DNA of 64,000 nt from positions 86,203,201 to 86,267,200 of the forward strand of contig OZ038422.1 of NCBI GenBank assembly GCA_964036155.1. Direction: 5' to 3'. Position 1 is the stretch's first letter, and each line of letters opens with the position of its first letter. Below the pieces are notes generated by a model. The model saw nothing but the letters and a program-made list of their open reading frames with translations, made no database searches and was not told the origin of the DNA. Source of the stretch: Diploscapter coronatus (lineage: Eukaryota > Nematoda > Chromadorea > Rhabditida > Rhabditidae). This document shows, piece by piece, positions 23,221 through 34,837 of this stretch. The position numbers and the translations under genes were made by a program.

Positions 23221-23337
23221 TCGACCCGATATTTTAATCTTTCTTGCCAAGAAACATCGTAGTCGATTTTCAATTCGCTATTCGCCATTACGGATAAGGG
23301 AACATTAGACAATGATGAGTCTTATATCGGATCGACT
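23221..23337. mobile_element. MITE family K, copy 1
   Basis: Ends tcgacccgatat and tatatcggatcga; internal ttcgccattacggataaggg. Matches 47896-48008 over the full length. Confidence 0.75.
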
Positions 23338-24816
23338 GAGCAGAAAGGGCTCCTTTGTAGATAACCTTTCTGGATTAGTTCTGGGTTGGTTAGTAGTTAG
23401 CCGACAAAGATACAGACAACAGAACTACTAACAATGAATTTATTCGAGACAGATAAAACACCGCTCGATCGCGATGATTTTCAACACAAAAGAAAAGGGC
23501 GGAGAAAAGCTGGCACGGTAGATAAGGCCAGAGAAAATAAGAAAGTCGTTCAGAAAAATAGTGAAGAAAAGAAATAGAGGAAGAAATGAGTTGCCTTTTG
23601 GCACATCGACAAACTTCCAACGTCTGTTAGTCATAAGACATGTGCATATATTCTAGTGATAGTCCACATATCCAAAAGTTCAGAGCTTCATTTTAGTCCA
23701 TGACAAGTATTACATAACCCGCAATATCTGACCCGGTAAAATAAATTCTTAGCATTATATGTCATTTCAAACTGGCACTAAAGTTGCATTCAATGGTGTT
23801 AAAATTAGTCTATATTGTTTGTTAGAATAACTGAATTCGCTTCCGAAGGTATTATGGTGTGCATAGGAGGGGTACTAGTCTTTGGGGTGCATGCTCCACA
23901 ACTTCTAAAATATTTAATTTAGATGTCAACTATTAGAATAATAACTATACCTAGGGCATACAATAAACTTAATCTCATCATACAGTTCACAGTAACTGAA
24001 TAGGTTCCAGAAATTACACCGCCAGTTTTCATCTACGCACACTTCCTGAAAACTTCATTTATACAAGAAAATCAATTTATTGGTCCTTAGAAAACGTGTT
24101 TTTTCTACAAGTATTGAAATAACCCGATGTATGAACATATTTACAATGAAAGTCACTTTTGAAAGCACATAGGTTTGAAGATAATTGAAATTTCGAAGGA
24201 CTTAGAGATTTTTTAAGGTTTCCTAAGAAATTGAGCAACCGACATTTTTGGTAAAGCGTGTATGACGTGAAACTGCACCGAAAGACGACAAATTTGTGTG
24301 TGTGACTAGGGACTTAGCAGCAAAAAACACGGACAAACACAACAAAATGGACAAATACAAACAATATGACGACAAGGGAAGAAGGACTGAATCAGAGCAT
24401 TATGAAGTTCAATTGGATTAGATTTGAGGCTTAAAATTTGAAGAGTTAACTCCAATAATCTGGCTATTTCCAAACTCGAAAATTAACTCCACAAAACAAG
24501 AAAGCTTGAACCGTAGTCTCATTAAATTGGGAGAAGGTTAACTGGCATCATTGATAAGACTAGCACCATTTCAACCTGATTCCTTCGAATTTTCATCCTA
24601 AATTCTTAAAATTTCACTTTATCCTTTAATTTCTAAGTTCTGTTATTATTTACGACACAGAGTAAGCATTCATGCTACTATTCAAAGTCGAGCATAGCAG
24701 GTTCTTTCGAAACGTAATTCAGGCGATATTATGCATCGTTTTCTCTAACTATGAAAATATCGATTTTTAAAGCATGGAAACACAAAAGAAGCTCTATTTT
24801 CTAACCTATCATCAAC
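23338..24816. other. Intergenic between convergent genes; no gene seen
   Basis: AT-rich; minus-strand open frames at 23390-23634 lack splice sites or recognisable motifs. Likely 3' flanks of the 193-residue gene and of the astacin. Confidence 0.45.
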
Positions 24817-27703
24817 TTATTTTCCGAAAACCATAGGTCTGAAGCCCCATCGTCCATTCGTGACGAAGGGCTGCTGAGGCACCTGAGGGCGCATTTGATT
24901 GTTCGGCGGTCGATTCTGGACGTGGTTCTGGTTATTCTGGGGCATGGGCTGAGGGCGATGCTGAAATCTCGATTAGATGCGAAGCTAAGCAACTAAGTTT
25001 CGAATTTCCAAAATAGCGGCGACTTGGATGTCTTACAGAAAAAAAACAACAACATTACAACATAAAATAATCGTGTGCAAAAATGGCGTTTTCCTACCGT
25101 TATCCTAATCTCTCCTATCCCTATATCTTATTTCTCTCATGCTGTAAAGTTGTAATCAGGGCTGGATGGAATTCCGTTTTCGTTTCCGGGTCTTTCCGAA
25201 TTTTCCTTTCTGCCCAGCCCTGGTTGTAATGCTTTAACATTTCCTAGAAGCCAAAATAAATAATGCACATTTACACAAATAATCTACATACATAATGAAG
25301 CTCACTCAAAACCCTATGAACCTACAAAAATAGGGCAGTCTAAATTAATCGGTTAAAATATGGCATTACAACCGCAAAAAAACAATTGTTTATCCATCAT
25401 TCATCTATCCTACTTAAAATTCGAAAAATCCAGAAAAAATTTCAAACTAGCCTGATTATTGACGACGTTCGACTTCGGAGCATTGCACGTGTAGAGTCTG
25501 TTGATCTTCCTCAAATCGCCATCGGAAAATGCGATTCTCTGGCCCATTTTCTCGGCTCCGCCCTGAATTTATTGGAATTTTGAAGTGTTCTTAATGAACC
25601 CTTCACCGAATCACCGGATATCTTTTACAGATCACAAACATTCCTTGAAATTGATAAAGATAGTTAAATTTAAGCAAAACTTTCTATTGTACAAACAGTA
25701 TTTTATACAAACCGCAACAATCCCTTGAAATGTCTGAAAGCATAGATTTAAAAAAATACTTACCTTTCTCGGAATGATTGTCTTCTTTCCGGACCCACTG
25801 AAGGCATATGGACCGTAGTGCATAATGCTCGCATAGTCGTAAGGCTCATTTAAATGATCAATTACATTTAGATTATATCTAAATAATAATATTTTAGTTT
25901 AACTAAGAGAAAGAATGACTTTTCGAATTGATCATCGGCTCCGTTCATGACATTCCTCCATACGATTTCAATGTACGTATCCCGGTCTTGTCGACTTTGC
26001 TCTGGAACACAATTTCATCTTTCATTCTAGAACAGTGAATTAAAAGTTCTGAAACAAACCGTGAAAAAATCCAACCGCGTGCATGAGCTCACTGAAATAT
26101 TGAGTGTTTTTTATTATCAAATGAAGGTCAAATTTGTCTTACTGGACAATTGTTCCCAGCTGGATACATCCCGAATCTAGTGATACAGGTTGACGACCGC
26201 CGGTTCTGAAAATTGAAAAATCAATCATTATCGTTTCTTTTTAAAATTTCCTACTTTCCAACCAAACTGTAACAACCATCATCGGGATGAATATATATGT
26301 AATCCTGATGTCGTCTCTCGTCCCTAGGAACGAAGCGAACGCAGGTTTTGTCATGATACTCCTAAAATTTGTTTAATTCTTAGGTAATTGGACGGAATCA
26401 ATCGTATCGTTTGATAAATAAACTAGACGTTTCAAATAATTTAAAGTCCTATGTCGTTTCAAATTTCTTTGCTAATGGAATAGATGACTGTGCAAATGAA
26501 AAATATGTTTCAGAAATACGTACATTCAATAAAATAGGTCATAATTTATTGCTTTGGCCAAATTAAGTGAAAGTTCCTGTGTTGAAAATATAGGGGGAAA
26601 AGCGAGAGAGATACAGGAAATTACGTGCCACACTTTCCATTGTCCCCCGCTGACTCTTTTTCTCTGCACTCTAGCCTCCTTTTTGCGCAGTCATGACGTG
26701 CATTTTTCGAAACAGCACTCTTTAACACACGAACTGTCACTTCATTTGACCGATACAATCATTCGTAATCGATTGTCATCTGTATAAAATACCTTCATAG
26801 CCTTAGCAATTACGGATCGTGCATAATTTCCATATTGATTCGACAAAGTGTAGGGGATTTCAGCGCTAGGCCAGCGTCTATACAAACTATCTTTAAAGTT
26901 GCTAAACTTAAAACTACCGATATTGCTGCTTAATAGCATTTCTTCCCAATTGATTATTCTCTTCCACGAACTTCTTGGGGTCATCCATAGCTATGTCACC
27001 TTCCATGTATTTCGACATCGTTGGATCATCCTTCACTTTAATACCTGCAAATATCAATTATATATTGTAGATGATCGATAGCTTGAAACGAAATAAATAG
27101 TGCACAAGTTCGAATATGCAAAGTGTGCATTGCGTATGCACAAATAGTCGTCAAAATCATTCCTTGAGTGGAGAAATTGTCTTAAGGGTTGCTGCAAACA
27201 ACGCATTAATTTCTGCGCATCAAAATTGCGCTTCATTTTTCTTCGTCCCAGCTATTGGTCATTAATACCAAAAGGATATTATTTCAACTAAAATAAAGCG
27301 TTGATTGATTGAATGATAACTTAACGTATGTTTGTCGTATATTGCAAGATAAAGTTATAGAGCTTATCGTCTATTACCATTCAACTTGAATCATTGTTAA
27401 TTCTATCTAAATATAAATATTTTAAAAATACCTAATTTCAAGAAATCAACTCGATCTTCGGCAATATGCGCGTTGTTAAAATCGTCATCAGATAGGAAAG
27501 TCTCAAAATCTTCCTTGTCACGGTCAACTACCTAAAATTCGAATTTAAATAAAAATTAAGCGTCGAGCCCAAAGTTTAAGCTATCTGAATCCAGCGTTAT
27601 GTTAAGCTTTAAACGATTGGAAACCTACATCCTTCATTGTTAAAGTGGCGGCCGTGTAGCATAATATGGGCAAATTCAATAGGACTATTGAATATAGTAT
27701 CAT
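24817..27703 (-). CDS. nas-4: Astacin-family zinc metalloprotease (NAS-4-like)
   Basis: Secreted metalloendopeptidase of the nematode NAS group. Eleven exons: 27629-27703, 27432-27531, 26918-27044, 26793-26877, 26255-26361, 26143-26205, 26060-26091, 25920-26001, 25764-25878, 25452-25562, 24817-24960 (346 residues). Residues 1-18 form a signal peptide and about 20-100 the propeptide; the mature enzyme starts near RWPSAEIPYTLS (about 101). The catalytic zinc site HELMHAVGFFHEQ is spread over exons 6-8, and the Met-turn SIMHY is in exon 9. The catalytic domain ends with LYTCN, followed by a Pro/Gln/Asn-rich tail. The last intron needs a GC donor (CAG|GCTAGT); read-through would instead stop at 25410 after a 14-residue tail. 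A 40-bp intron (26878-26917) splits the propeptide cleavage site. The nas-4 name rests on remembered similarity of the catalytic domain. Confidence 0.88.
25149..25230. mobile_element. hAT-type MITE with 8-bp target duplication
   Basis: A 66-bp element (25157-25222) begins cagggctgg and ends ccagccctg, flanked on both sides by the identical octamer gttgtaat (25149-25156 and 25223-25230). CAGGG ends plus an 8-bp duplication are the signature of hAT transposition. It lies in the last nas-4 intron. Confidence 0.85.
26549..26765. mobile_element. MITE family D, copy 2 (nas-4 intron 4)
   Basis: Shares cattgtcccccgctgactct, gcgcagtcatgacg and the terminal cacttcatttgaccgataca with the copies at 10380 and 32071. 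Confidence 0.8.
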
Positions 27704-27962
27704 TTTCTATATAGTAATCTAATAAAATAATAGACTTCTTTGAAGGCGTTTTTCGAAGGTTAAACCGCTTCTTTTGGTCCGTTTTTCAGGTGCAGTGGGC
27801 TTAAAAGGGTCGATTTTGCGAAAACGGTGGGCGGGGCATCGGATCAGAAAATCGGCTAGCCAAAATAAAGAAAGTGCTGAAAATGGGCGGTATTTGAAAA
27901 TGAATTGATCGTGCTCTTTGAAAATCGAGATATATTAAATTATTGAAAATAAGGGAATATTT

Positions 27963-28117
27963 TATTGTTGGTGCCGAAATCTGGAAGGTCGAAAATGAGG
28001 CGAGAAGGAATGATTTTAGGCCAGTCTCCCCTTTTCGCGTGCTAATTTCTCGGTTTTCTAACTAGTAAAAATAACTGCATCACTTTGCACGCCTCCCAGA
28101 TTTTGACATCAACAATA
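27963..28117. mobile_element. MITE family B, copy 3
   Basis: Ends attgttggtgccgaaatct and tttgacatcaacaat; lies upstream of nas-4. Confidence 0.85.
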
Positions 28118-29385
28118 TGTAGAATAATATTAGAGATAAAATGATCGAAATCACTGAATTGTGATGCTAATGTTAAAAATGAAAAATACTACGTTTCGAA
28201 AATTCCTCTGAATAAAGAGAAAGTTAAATTACCACCAATCAGGCTAGACTCTTACATTCATATAGAATAGATATGCAAAAACAATTAATTCATTAAACTA
28301 TTATCAAAAAGCTGAAATAATTCATGAAAAAGCTTTGCTTTTCAGCACGTTTTTGAAAGACGAATGAATGGCGAAAAGTCGCAAACAATTAGTGCTAAAA
28401 ATTTGCCACAATAAATGTCTAGTTTTCTCTGTTGTCTCTTCGAAATTCCACTATTTTCCTATCATCCAATATTCTGATTTCCATACCTATATTCAATGCT
28501 ATTTCCAAAATATTCTGAATCATTTTCTATCATCAATTAATATGCTATTTCTTCACGTTGACCTGTTCAATATTCTCTATATTACGTTATTTCTTTACTA
28601 TTTCAAATGTCCGATTCTTTTCTCGTCTTGAGTTAACGCGCTATTTTTCGGCCTTAACTAGTTGTGACCCTTGTTTCCTTTAATGGTAACGAGAAAGCAT
28701 CGAGTGTCTCTAAATGTAGTCTCGCGCCAATCTGCGTCCCCGACCCCGTACTCTCGATTTTATGAAATGGTCAATGTAAAAACGAATAACCATTTAAGTG
28801 TAACCGACCATTTTATGATTATGGATAGGAAATGATTCACAGAATTAGTCTAAAATATTTTATACCTTGATGGGTTACGATTTTTAGTGGCAAATCATAT
28901 AAAATCATTAGATTATTTTTGCATCGTAAATTTTAAAAATTTAATCTAAATAACTATAAAGTTGAATTTAAATAATGGGTGATCATGACACAAAATAGTG
29001 CAGCTATTTTCAGCTATCACTAAAACATCGTTTACTTGATTAACTTGGGTATTATTTTAGAATTAATGAACCGAAACATATTGTAATGCGATTCCAAATG
29101 AAATGCTATATAATCGAATCTTGAATTTTCTGAAAATAAGCGTAACGTCGAATTACGAAAAAATATCAGTTACAAATGTTTTAGGTATTTATGAATGAAA
29201 ATGAAGGTTTTAAAAAGCGAAACCAAACTAGAGAAGTTATAGATAAGCTATGTGAAACGACTAAAGAGAAGATATTGACTTACCTTTACCTACTTTTCTT
29301 TGCTTCTCTTGCATAAAGAGATTATATCACTGAACCATATACGTTTTAGAAGCTTAACTTAACACGGTCTCAATGTCAAAGCATC
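28118..29385. other. Intergenic, no gene seen
   Basis: Mostly AT-rich. A GC-richer patch near 28660-28760 (around gcgtccccgaccccgtactc) could be a promoter or leader, but no exon is supported. Confidence 0.4.
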
Positions 29386-29543
29386 GTTGATGCCGAAATC
29401 TGGAAGGTCGAAAATGAGGGGAGAGAGAAAGAAGTATTTAGGCCAGTCTCTCTCCGTTTCGCGTGCTATTTCTCGATTTTCTAACCGCTAAAAATAACTG
29501 TTGCATCACTTTGCATGCCTCCCAGACTTCGACATCAGCAATA
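29386..29543. mobile_element. MITE family B, copy 4
   Basis: Ends gttgatgccgaaatctgg and gacttcgacatcagcaat; same orientation and core as copy 3, about 1.3 kb away. Confidence 0.85.
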
Positions 29544-30603
29544 TATTTAAGAATCCCTAAAAAATTCGAAAATTTTAAGTTTCAACTAATTCATTCAAAC
29601 TTGTTTAAAAGAGTTAAAACAACAGTGGTTAAGAAAACATGATTCATTCTATTAAACCCGGAAAAACAGATCTATTTAGATATCTGACTCATGTGTATGG
29701 TTGTCACGAATAGCTTTCAATTTCTTTAACTTTTTCGTTCTTTCTGAAGCACAAAAGGTTTGCTCACAAATCACTAGTTACCGAAAATCTTTTTCAACTA
29801 ACCGTTTTTTCGTTCTTTCAAAGACTTATCCCTGAGGCATTATTCGGAGGCTGTTAAGACACACAAATTGAATGGTAAAAGGTAAACGTTCGCGGAAATG
29901 CGTAACGAAAAGAAAGCTGCTTTGCAAATAAATCTGCACAAAAAGGTAAAACGCTGAGTCGGTTTGGGGTTAGTCTGAGAGAGAAAGATTTTCACAACAT
30001 TAACTGCAAATGTATAAATTGTGGAATAGAGTCACTGATGTAAAGATGATTTTATTAGATTAAACCTTCATGTACGCATATATATTATTTGAAGAAATTT
30101 TAAATGAAATATGTCGTTCTTTGAACACATACATATTTTAACAGTCGAACATTGTTCGAATTAGTGCTGATTATTTTTTATGAGAATGTTGGCACTTTAA
30201 AAAGATGCTATTCAAATTTTTAGATATCGTAGTGATTAGAGGCCGCAAGTGGGGTAAAATTTTTGAAGCGAACTTTATAAAGCGATTTTTCGCCATCCGG
30301 GTTTTCCTTGAATATAAAGCAGTTGATTTCAGGGAAAAGTTCGCTTAGCAAAGTTGTGACCGACAATTAGGTAAACGATTCTGTTTTGTTTACACCTGCT
30401 CAAAATCCTAATAATCCACCAAAAATGAATATAGTTTCAAAATGCAAAATAAACGACATTTTGGATCGCCTTCGTTAAATCCCCCAACGGCTTATGATGA
30501 ATTGAAGCCTTGTGGTAATTGTAGACAGAAATCATACATGAGGAGACCCTGTCGCACCGAATTTGTGATTTTCCTGCTGTAAAACGAAAATTTGATACAT
30601 TAT
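29544..30603. other. Intergenic, no gene seen
   Basis: No exon, repeat or regulatory element could be supported. Confidence 0.4.
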
Positions 30604-31148
30604 TCAAACCCAAAACGAGCAGCTGAATAAATTTTCACTCATTAATGTTGTCTCTTCGGTGAACCCCTGTTGCTTCCTTTCTCCAATGAACGAGGAATGT
30701 CGGAAGGAATAACGATTTTGTAAAGTTTGCAGTGATTTTAATGTATTAAAAAGTGATCGCGAATTCACAATCGACGATAAAAATGCTACCAAAATTGAAA
30801 ATTCAGAAGTTGTCTTCTCAATATCACAGCTTTCTGTGGGATTATCCACTTCGAAAACGGTAAAAAAAAGCATTGGGATCAGTAAAGTCACTATCATATG
30901 AGCTAAATTTTATCCACTAGACTTTTCATTTCAAAACTCACTTGTGCCTTCTGCGTAGTGATACGTAATTTATTGCAACATACATTTTTCGAATAATACC
31001 AGTTTATTTCCTGTCTTCTAATAACCACGCTATCATGTTCACTAACTAAGGCAAGCCACGCCTTCTTTACTCCCAAAAGATGCATCCCGCAAAGAAGTAT
31101 TTCAGACGGCATAGCATTCCTCTCGCTTGTATTGAAGCATAAGGGCAA
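30604..31148 (-). pseudogene. Possible degenerate membrane-protein gene
   Basis: Two minus-strand open stretches (31148-30903, then 30897-30604) are separated by a possible intron with a good donor (CAA|gtgagt) and acceptor (aaatttag). The second part begins with a hydrophobic run (MIVTLLIPMLFFTVF) and has a second one (FSILVAFLSSIV); their order after KLRITTQKAQ resembles the TM6-TM7 end of a worm chemoreceptor. The splice does not keep the frame (an immediate TGA), so it may be a decayed gene or chance. Low confidence. Confidence 0.2.
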
Positions 31149-31413
31149 AATATTTTACCGTATGAAAAACGGAGAGTCAAATAATGACAACTAAAAGACC
31201 CCTAACATTGAAATACGATAATAGGCGTTTCAAACGCCTGAGTTTTGCCAAAGTTTCGCGTGTAAAAGTCTTCGTTAATGGACATGACCGAGTGGTATAA
31301 CACAATTGGATAGGAAAGAGATCGAACCTTCAAAAATTCATATTGAATGTATACAAAACAAAATAAATAACACAAAAAGATTAGTGTAATTCGGTCGTCA
31401 AATTTGGCGCATT

Positions 31414-32946
31414 TCAGCCCGAGCATCCCCTGCATCCGCAATGCACACACTCGATCACCCGGTCCACGTCCAGCTTCGCCTTCGGCACTCGGCAGATGCA
31501 GTTCGTGCCGAAATTCGTGTCTCGCGTTTGAACACATCTGAATTTACGACAATTTTTGGACCTTTAAAATTTCATGCTAATTAAAGTTCGTCTAATTTTT
31601 CTAGTATTTTTTTTACTTTTTCTGAGAATCGAAAAGTACTTTTAAAATAATAGAAATCGTGAAATATCTCTCCGCACTAACTTTAAATTCTTCTTTCAAA
31701 GTGAAAACGTTATTTTCGAGAGGCATAGAGCTATTTTGCATTAATTAGCCTGGGTAGAAATCTATACCAACTCAAAACTGACTGGAATAATTTATAAGCG
31801 ATATTTTCGGTGGAAAACATGTTCCAACGTTTGAATCGCAAAACCTACTTCAGACAGCACAAATTCTCGTATCCGTTCTTCTTCCACTTGGCGATGAGCT
31901 TGGCGTCCGCAAAACGAGCCTGAAATTTTTTTATTTTAAAAAGTGGCCGTTTATTTTTTTTAGAAGAGTTGAAAAAATCTGATATATTTGCATTTTATCA
32001 AATGATATTGCCGGCAATAATTGAAATTAAATTGGCAACATTTGAGAAAATTTCGGCTTATTTTACAAATTATTGTATCGGTCAAATGAAGTTGACAGTT
32101 CGTGTGTTGAAGAGAGCCTTCGAGAAATCCGCGTCACGACTATACGCAAAGAGGGAAACTAGAGTGCAGAGAAACAGAGTCAGCAGGGGACAATGGAAAG
32201 TGTGGCACGTAATTTTCTCGGCTTCTCTCGCTATTTTTTCAACACATGATTTGCCATTTCATTTGACCAGCACAATATGGGATTTCGAAGTTTGTATCAT
32301 GGGATAAACGATAATAACTCTTTCGCAGATATCTTCGAAATTTTTGAAACTAATAAAAAATCTACCTGCAATAGCAGCTCGTATAGTTCCTTGGAGATTT
32401 CTTCGTGTCTGTACAAATCGTAGATGTAGCGGGAGCGCTGGTGGTGGATTCTGGAAATTATTCAAAATAAAAAATGAAAGTTAAAAAAGTAAAATACATT
32501 TGTCGAGAAAAGATAACAAATTTGTAATTTTAGAAAGTACTAAATAAACAAGTTCAAACTAAAAAATAAAATGAACAAAGTTTAAATACTTTTGAAAAGA
32601 AAGATTTTTAAAAAATTTAACTTAGAAAGCATTAAATATATTTAGGATTAAAAATAAAATAAAAACCTGAAAATGGGCCAGAGCGTCTCGGTTTTGCGTT
32701 TACCTTCATGCGGATCGGTTTCAGCCTCGCGCATTTTGTCTTCGAATTCCTGGAAATTTCAAAATTTTATTTTTAGAAAAAAGTAAAGATTCTTGGATAG
32801 TTCATATTTTTTAAACATTATCTTTAATTTTTAAAGATAAAAAGTAAAATGCCAACCTGCAACTTATCGCGAATCTTCATCCACTCCTCGTTTTCCTCAG
32901 ACGGCGGCTTGCGGCCGGCGCGACGGAACTTCAGCTCCAGCGACAT
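31414..32946 (-). CDS. bud-31: BUD31/G10 pre-mRNA splicing factor
   Basis: Small zinc-binding nuclear protein of the activated spliceosome (Bact), near U2/U5 and the catalytic RNA. Five exons: 32857-32946, 32667-32749, 32366-32450, 31849-31919, 31414-31537 (150 residues; the human protein has 144). From [15 protein letters not shown] onward the sequence follows the family closely: [33 protein letters not shown], and the C-terminal cysteine-rich segment [19 protein letters not shown] with [11 protein letters not shown]. The first exon differs: the canonical Gly-Trp-Glu-Leu block is replaced by a longer acidic/basic segment ([14 protein letters not shown]). Introns 3 and 4 hold MITEs D and E. 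The overall call is secure. Confidence 0.95.
31771..31842. mobile_element. MITE family E, half copy (bud-31 intron 4)
   Basis: Contains only the right half (actgactggaataattta to ggtggaaaacatgttccaac), so it is a truncated family member. Confidence 0.6.
32071..32278. mobile_element. MITE family D, copy 3 (bud-31 intron 3)
   Basis: The best-preserved copy: ends attgtatcggtcaaatgaag and catttcatttgaccagcaca, followed inward by gttcgtgtgttga and its complement. Reverse orientation to the nas-4 copy. Confidence 0.85.
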
Positions 32947-32991
32947 TTTTGTTAGAAATTTGACGGTTCTGAAAACAACTTTTAAAGCTAA

Positions 32992-33113
32992 CTCGGAAAC
33001 CACGAGGCTACGAAACATTGGGAAATAGTGTGGAAAGAGAAAGCCTATCATCTCCCATACCCTACCCTAACTATACCATTCCGCCTATGTCTCGTGGTCT
33101 CGTGGTTTCCAAA
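32992..33113. mobile_element. MITE family F, copy 2
   Basis: Ends ggaaaccacgaggctacga and cgtggtctcgtggtttcc; core ccataccctaccctaacta. Lies just upstream of bud-31. Confidence 0.8.
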
Positions 33114-33871
33114 TAGCCTTTTTTATATTTCGCGAAATATTTTTAAAAGGGATATATTATGAAAATAATCGTGAAAAACTCGAATATCATAAATTTTAAA
33201 AATGAAATTTGAAGGTTCGAAAAATTTACGAATTTTAGAAATTAGAAAGAAGTATATTTTTAAAATAAATCTTTAAACGGGGTATTTTGAAGAAATAATA
33301 ATATAGAAAACGAATACTATATTTTTTCTTAAGAATAAAATAAAAAATAAATAAAATAGAAATTTCTAGAAGAGGATTTTGAAGAGGGATATTTCGAAAT
33401 TGGAAAAGATTTCTGATAAGAGATGTTTCGAAATTAATCAGGGTAATTGAGTTAGCAACCGGAGTAATTATCAGGTAAAATAACCTAGATTTTAGAGAAA
33501 AAAACCGAGAAATTCAGCAATAACGAAAATAAAAATGAAAGGAAGTAAGCAACAGAACGTTGTAAACGCAGTATCGCAAAGATATGAAGGGTGAGTGTAT
33601 GAAAGAATTACCATTTATAGAGCTATCAATAAAAATTGTTCGATAGTTTTAGTATCTAATTAGTATTCATCTAAAGATAATTTTTAAAACAAATCTGAGA
33701 TCATATGTGTGCTTTTCGGGATACTGGAGCTTATACTTTCAGTTTATTTCTTTCATAGTGAGCGTAAGCCTCGCGGCGATTAAAAATGAGCTTTATTTTA
33801 ATCAAAACTAGTTCATTCATAACGGATATGAAATAATAAATTTATTGACTAAATATAATGATAAAATATTA
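33114..33871. other. Intergenic, no gene seen
   Basis: AT-rich spacer between bud-31 and the Ig gene with no supported exon. Confidence 0.45.
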
Positions 33872-34837
33872 TCAAAGTTTGAAAACGGTCTTGATATTTT
33901 TAATGTGATATCCTTCTGAATTGTTGGCTACGCATTCGTATTCTCCAGAGTCAAAAACGCCGGCCGGATGGATTTCCAAAAATGACGAAATTATGCTTCC
34001 GCGAATCGTGTATCTGATCTGAAAATTAAGGAAACTTGGGCACCACGAGACCACGAGACACATGAGACATTGGGAAATAGTGTGGGGAAAAGAAAGCCTA
34101 TCACCATCCCATACCCTACCCTAACCCTTATACTATTTACCCTATATATCTATGCCTCGTAGTCTCGTGATTTCTAAATAACCGAAAATTGAATATAGCA
34201 ATTCTTTGTTTTTCTCTGATCAAAAATTTAATTATTTACAAAAAAAAAAGTAAGATTTCATAAGTGCCATAGAATTTCGAGATTATATTGGGCATTTTTG
34301 AATTATTCGAGAGTTAATACTCTTCATTTAGCAACAATTTCTAAATATCACAATAATACGCGTACGAAAGCTACCTACCAAATGCAGATTATCCGACTTT
34401 AATTCCGCGCCACGGTGATACCAAGTAATAGTAGGAGTAGGATCACCTTCAGCCTCGCAGAATATCTTCAACCTTAAATTTATTTTATTAATAATCTAAT
34501 TATTTGGAGTAGAAAAATGAACTAAACTGAAAAAATCTCAGAAAATTCATTCTTATGATGTAATAATAAGAGACATTAATTTACCTATTCCCTAACGTGT
34601 ACTCTTGCGTGAAAAACGAGTGCTTTGTGATCTTTGGGCCCTGAAACTTGTTCATAATAAATATTAAATTTCAAAATTTAGAGAGTAACTGCATTTTTCG
34701 GAAATTTGGCAAATTACCTCTCCAGATTTACTAAACATCAAATCATCGTCTAGTTGATGATGCTGATTATTTAGCTTCTTAGCAGGTTGGACTTCATAAC
34801 ATAGGGTGAATAAAACAGGTAATGAATATAACCACAT
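33872..34837 (-). CDS. Secreted single-Ig-domain protein (OIG-like)
   Basis: Four exons: 34718-34837, 34585-34640, 34379-34472, 33872-34018 (138 residues). Residues 1-16 form a signal peptide. After a short linker rich in Asn/Gln/His, one immunoglobulin domain spans about 48-138: the B-strand cysteine in LKIFCEAEGDPTP, the core Trp of ITWYHRG, and the F-strand DSGEYECVANNSEG with the partner cysteine. There is no membrane anchor, so it should be secreted. Nematodes have a family of such one-Ig proteins (OIG) acting at synapses and on receptor clustering; which member this is cannot be said. The start follows a splice acceptor by 6 bp. A family F MITE occupies the last intron. Confidence 0.82.
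34040..34180. mobile_element. MITE family F, copy 3 (Ig-gene intron 3)
   Basis: Ends accacgagaccacgagacac and gcctcgtagtctcgtgattt; core ccataccctaccctaaccct. About 900 bp from copy 2 in the same orientation. Confidence 0.8.

Noticed and set aside
31265..31330. A-box-like word (gaccgagtggta) suggesting a tRNA
   Set aside because: No matching B box or cloverleaf pairing downstream.
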